From contig DPWT01000095.1 of assembly GCA_003527555.1 (NCBI GenBank), forward strand, positions 1-10,385: DNA of 10,385 nucleotides, written 5' to 3'. Position numbers and translations under genes: made by a program. The stretch comes from Verrucomicrobiales bacterium. Lineage in GTDB: Bacteria; Verrucomicrobiota; Verrucomicrobiia; Verrucomicrobiales; Akkermansiaceae. Under the pieces are notes generated by a model that ran no database searches, had not been told where the DNA came from, and was given only the letters and a program-made list of their open reading frames with translations. Positions 6,702 through 10,385 of the stretch are shown piece after piece (positions within the stretch are counted from its first letter, which is position 1; every line of letters starts with the position of its first letter).

Positions 6702-9700
6702 TTAAATCTCAGAGCGATGCATCCAACGAAAACTCACAATTTTAAATGCTCGGCCATATTGACGATTCGTAGGGGTGAGCTCGCTGTCATCGACCGTAGT
6801 AAACTGGCCTTCAGAGTCAATGCCGCGCGCGGGGACTTCCGGGGCGTTACTTGCATCAGAATATTCCGGAACGCGTTGCACAATTGCCTCGCACCATGCT
6901 CTGGCAATGATTTCCCCTTCAGCATCAAGTGCGTCACCATAAGCACGAATGCGGAATGTATCGTCACGCACCGAAAGGGTGTTGGCGATGGGTTTAAGAA
7001 GATCGGACTGAATGACATATCCGGGAATGCCCGCAAAGCGCGAACCAACCGCAGATTCCGGGGTTTTAAATGCATGGGTTCCAAGATCACTATCCTCGAG
7101 TATGTAGTCGGCATGGCTCTTGAATGGATAGTTGATAGAGCCAGACTCGGGGCTCGCATCATCGTAATCGATCGCTGACTGCAAAGCACCCATGGTCCCC
7201 AAAGCATTGTCGGATAAGCGGCGATTAATAAACTCAGAAAAATTGAGGAACGGGCCGCGCTGTTTAACTTGTTTGACACATTCCTCGGCAAGTTTGCGCA
7301 GTTGATCGTCATCCAGAAAGCGCACACCGGACCATGCCTGCATGCCGTCGTCACGAGTGATACCAAATTCAGGGTCGTCCCCTTCCTGATCGGTAGTGGC
7401 GGTATTGAAACGGGAAAGGGCAATCCGCTTGCCTGATGGGATATCGACCGGTTTCAAGCTGCCGTTTTGATCTCGATAGACAACCTTACGTTCGCGGATA
7501 CCGGCAAAGAGCGCGTGCCACGCATCTACCGATGTGCTGTTGACATTAAACATGCCGTCCACCATCAGGTGGGCCGCCGATTTGAGATAACCTTCGGTAT
7601 CTTCGAGATCAGCCTTCACGTCATCTGATGAGCGCCCAGCCAGGTGAGGGATGTAACGCGAGTTGGCTAACTCCTCGCCATCCACGAGCTTCTGTAAATT
7701 TTCACTCAGACTTACACTTGCGGATGCTCCCGGACGGGTCTGATCTGCCAGCGAGGAGACAAAGTAGTCATCCCAAAGCGCATCATTGAGCAGCAGAACG
7801 TGATCCCAGTAATCACAGTAGGCTTTGGTGTCGGTTGCGGTATGACCACCATTGACATTGTTTTTGTCATTCATTTCCATGCTAACGGAATTGTTGAGAA
7901 ACTGGTAAACATTGGTGCGTGGAATCATCGGGTGGAGAAATGAATTTCCGATTCCAGGGCCAGTGACACCACTTTGGTACGCCGTAGCCTTCGCCTGGGC
8001 GAGATGGAGAGATCGACCAGACAAGTTTGTGCCTTGTCCCCTCGGATAAAAACCCTTGCTCCATTCAGGATTCAGGATTCCCAACTCAACCCAGCCAGGA
8101 TCGACTCTCATTCCTGAAAAACCAGCAAGACTGCCGATCGGAGCGGAAGGTAGCTCCAGGCCAGGAACAGCCGTGACGCGCTCCTCGGAACTCATGATTG
8201 CACTTCGACCAATGTGCTGAATGATATCATCCACGTCTTTTCCTGAACCTAACAAAGAGCCAAATCGGAACTCATATGGACTATCAACGCGTTGCGTATG
8301 ACCTGTCGTTTCATCGTCAGACATGTAGAGACCTTTTCCAACATAGAACGGAGGTGATTGAATCCAGTTGCGACAGCGCCAGTCTCGCTCCCAGCCAATG
8401 GTATCATAGTCATGATCGTGGATTCCTTTTAGCACCAGCTGCATATATCCGATGGGCACGAGATCACCGTCAAACAACCAAGGAGATGGATTACTGGAGG
8501 GGGTGATAGGAGCGTAATACTGCGAGGTATTTAACCAATCGACATGCTGGTTGAAACGGAAGGACGATCTGGGATGAGGCTCGCCTGTTGGAGACCAGAA
8601 GCGGTAGGTGACAAATGAAGCGGGTGTATTACCATGCTGGTAATTGAACATGTGATAAATTCTGTGGCCAAACGTAATGGCAAATCTAGGATTGTCAGAC
8701 AGGCCAAAATCTTGATTGGGAATACCCGAGGCATATGGCAAGCCTCCAAATGATTGGGGATCAAAACCAGGCGGCATAGGAAACAAGTAATCGCCTCCGA
8801 TTGTTTCTCCTTTGGCAGAGAATATTCTGAATTCACCGGGTTTGAAAATGATGTCACCTCCATCGTAAGAAATTACTTTCGCCATCTCGTCATTAAACCT
8901 CATCATTATATTATCCGTGACCAGATTGCTACCTTTGTAAAAGCGTCCTTTCATCGGTTGGCACTGCTCCAAATAGAAGCGTGAAGATAGTGTGGCGTTA
9001 GGAACGCGCATCTCGACATTGTAAGGGTTCCAGTAGACCAAAACGGGTGACATGACGTAACGCAACCGATACTTACCCTGGTTACTGCCGGGCACGGTCT
9101 TCAGACTCAAGATATAGGTCAGATGACTCATAACAGGGAATCGCGTATACGAATCTTGTCCCTCCCAAGCGGCACTGTATGTGCCAATATTGCAGTCTGT
9201 GTATGGCTTGGATCCATCCCAGCTAAGCCCCGGGCTGCCGCCGGTGCCACCTTCATTCGAGCGGTCAGGCTGTACCTCGTTCGGTGCCAGCGCATCACTA
9301 TCCTGCCGATACATCCTGTAGAAATGCCGCATTCGTGTCCATGGAGCGAAGTGACGTCCCTTAAGCACGGCTTTGTTGGCAATTTCTGAACTCATGGGAC
9401 GAATCGATGGCTCACGGACATCACCGGAATTAAAGCGATACAAATTCGGCAAATCCGCTTTACCTTTTTCAAACAACAGACTCAGGTCTTTTTTGAGATG
9501 CCCGGTGCGCACGCTAGTTAGCACGCCTTGACTCGATGCAGTTAGATCGAAAAAATGTTTGCCCACGACATCGGCATCCACCCCAACGACGCCGAGAGAC
9601 TTACGCGTCATAAGTTTTTTGCTCGTGTTCGGGTCGGTATCGATTGCGCCCAATCCGGGCAAGGCCCCCGTACCGACTTCCGCGGCGTCCCCCTGAGCAG

Positions 9701-10385
9701 TTTCCCATTCATCGTTTCCGAGGGAACGTGATTGCTTAGCGAGATCAATTCTAGCCTTTTGGTTTTCCGGCCCGATCCACCACGCGCTACGACCGGTTTC
9801 ATTGATCGTATTCAGATAGGCCCGGGTAATTTGCTCTGGATTGGATTGAGCAAAATCGTTCAGACTGCCGTCACCGACGAGAACCACGGAATTCTTCTCG
9901 TCCCAGCCGGTCACACTGATCGGAGCATCGACATCTGCTCCCATGCCTTCCGGGAGCGACAGCAGCCACCTGCGAAACATTTTCTCCCGCTTTGGTGTGT
10001 AGGTGTCTGCAATTTTCAGTGTCTCGCCACTTGTGGGATGTACGTATGAGGCGTTGAGCCAGCTCCCCCAAGAATCGTAACTCGCAAGCCAATTCGGCTG
10101 GTTGACGCCATCAATAGCCTGGGTGTTGGAGTTCTGGTCAAAGATTGCCGCCATGGCACTAACCCGCATGTCTGGCCCCATCTCCTTCTGGAGCTCACCA
10201 ATCGCAATCATCAGGGCGAGCCTTGCATTCGCTTGTGCCTTGGCCTCAGCCGATTTACTTGAATCTTGCCGCAGAGTGATCGTGGATAAACTGAGCATAC
10301 TCAGAGCGATCATTACAAGTAAGACCATCACCGAGATAGTGGCTATCAGGGCAAAACCCCTGTAAGCAGAGATTTGATTTTCAAA
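6702..10385 (-). CDS. Giant prepilin-like protein, Verru_Chthon cassette protein A family (module 2), 5' end cut by window
   Basis: The reading frame stays open to the window edge, giving 1227 residues with the initiation codon outside. The first ten visible residues are the end of a leader finishing YRG (Gly codon 10358-10356), followed by FALIATISV and a hydrophobic helix, so prepilin peptidase probably cleaves after that Gly. Mature position 5 is Ala, as in the module 1 paralogue. Shared landmarks follow in the same order: QANARLAL, ELQ, GPDMRV, WNPYN (9032-9018), FNVNSTSV (7550-7527), RGPFLNFSEFINRRL (7259-7215), DTFRIRAYG, and YGRAFKIVSFRW close to the C-terminal EI. WNPYN lies about 440 residues after the cleavage site in both giants. 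I assign it to TIGR02600 on these motifs. A GTG at 10331 is an in-frame codon inside the hydrophobic helix and is not the start. The small secreted gene follows after 17 bp. Function unknown; an anchored or tip-located surface protein is inferred. Confidence 0.88.
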   Translation of the reverse strand, partial: FENQISAYRGFALIATISVMVLLVMIALSMLSLSTITLRQDSSKSAEAKAQANARLALMIAIGELQKEMGPDMRVSAMAAIFDQNSNTQAIDGVNQPNWLASYDSWGSWLNASYVHPTSGETLKIADTYTPKREKMFRRWLLSLPEGMGADVDAPISVTGWDEKNSVVLVGDGSLNDFAQSNPEQITRAYLNTINETGRSAWWIGPENQKARIDLAKQSRSLGNDEWETAQGDAAEVGTGALPGLGAIDTDPNTSKKLMTRKSLGVVGVDADVVGKHFFDLTASSQGVLTSVRTGHLKKDLSLLFEKGKADLPNLYRFNSGDVREPSIRPMSSEIANKAVLKGRHFAPWTRMRHFYRMYRQDSDALAPNEVQPDRSNEGGTGGSPGLSWDGSKPYTDCNIGTYSAAWEGQDSYTRFPVMSHLTYILSLKTVPGSNQGKYRLRYVMSPVLVYWNPYNVEMRVPNATLSSRFYLEQCQPMKGRFYKGSNLVTDNIMMRFNDEMAKVISYDGGDIIFKPGEFRIFSAKGETIGGDYLFPMPPGFDPQSFGGLPYASGIPNQDFGLSDNPRFAITFGHRIYHMFNYQHGNTPASFVTYRFWSPTGEPHPRSSFRFNQHVDWLNTSQYYAPITPSSNPSPWLFDGDLVPIGYMQLVLKGIHDHDYDTIGWERDWRCRNWIQSPPFYVGKGLYMSDDETTGHTQRVDSPYEFRFGSLLGSGKDVDDIIQHIGRSAIMSSEERVTAVPGLELPSAPIGSLAGFSGMRVDPGWVELGILNPEWSKGFYPRGQGTNLSGRSLHLAQAKATAYQSGVTGPGIGNSFLHPMIPRTNVYQFLNNSVSMEMNDKNNVNGGHTATDTKAYCDYWDHVLLLNDALWDDYFVSSLADQTRPGASASVSLSENLQKLVDGEELANSRYIPHLAGRSSDDVKADLEDTEGYLKSAAHLMVDGMFNVNSTSVDAWHALFAGIRERKVVYRDQNGSLKPVDIPSGKRIALSRFNTATTDQEGDDPEFGITRDDGMQAWSGVRFLDDDQLRKLAEECVKQVKQRGPFLNFSEFINRRLSDNALGTMGALQSAIDYDDASPESGSINYPFKSHADYILEDSDLGTHAFKTPESAVGSRFAGIPGYVIQSDLLKPIANTLSVRDDTFRIRAYGDALDAEGEIIARAWCEAIVQRVPEYSDASNAPEVPARGIDSEGQFTTVDDSELTPTNRQYGRAFKIVSFRWMHRSEI

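Noticed and set aside
6621..7178. 185-codon plus-strand open frame, and a 154-codon one at 6200-6664
   Set aside because: Both are antisense to the module 2 genes, whose signal peptide and C-terminal family motifs are clear; the plus-strand products look like shadow translations.
6734..7423. 229-codon minus-strand open frame in another phase
   Set aside because: It is fully nested in the second giant gene, across its best conserved C-terminal motifs; no independent evidence for expression.
10329..10331. GTG as the initiation codon of the second giant protein
   Set aside because: It lies inside the hydrophobic helix; upstream in-frame codons encode the prepilin cleavage site conserved with the first giant.

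Overview
The window looks like chromosomal DNA from a member of the Verrucomicrobiota, with intermediate base composition (roughly half G+C by eye), probably a marine or Rubritalea/Akkermansiaceae-like lineage. The main evidence is two very large prepilin-like proteins. They carry the hallmarks I associate with the 'Verru_Chthon cassette protein A' family (TIGR02600), which to my knowledge is essentially confined to this phylum. The assignment rests on remembered motifs and was not searched; the finer lineage is inference.

Layout, left to right. Positions 1-207 are non-coding. On the minus strand follows module 1: a 1313-residue prepilin-like giant (4987 to 1046) whose 3' end overlaps by 11 bp the start of a 282-residue secreted protein (1056 to 208). 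A 186-bp divergent intergenic region (4988-5173) holds candidate promoter and hairpin elements. It separates module 1 from a plus-strand inositol-monophosphatase family gene (5174-5923), an ordinary housekeeping-type enzyme. Convergent with it, after only 23 bp, is module 2 on the minus strand: a second prepilin-like giant (frame open from 10385 to 6702, 5' end cut by the window edge), then after 17 bp a 245-residue secreted protein (6684 to 5947).

The two modules have the same architecture: a giant with a type IV prepilin-like N terminus, then a small, Sec-exported, lysine/arginine-rich protein. The giants align along their length by shared motifs (AQANARLAL, WNPYN, FN-NSTSV-AW, RGPF...FINRRL, D-TF--RAYG, and a C-terminal GR-F-I-S-RW...EI). 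The small proteins also look like distant paralogues of each other. The pairing therefore seems to be a duplicated two-component unit. The giants lack the Glu at mature position 5 that most pilins carry, which recalls GspK/PilX-type minor pilins. A working hypothesis is a tip- or surface-exposed pseudopilin giant with a dedicated exported partner. The large family is named but, as far as I know, functionally uncharacterised. No other pilin-like members, secretion ATPase or prepilin peptidase are visible here. I saw no tRNA, rRNA, CRISPR array or insertion sequence.
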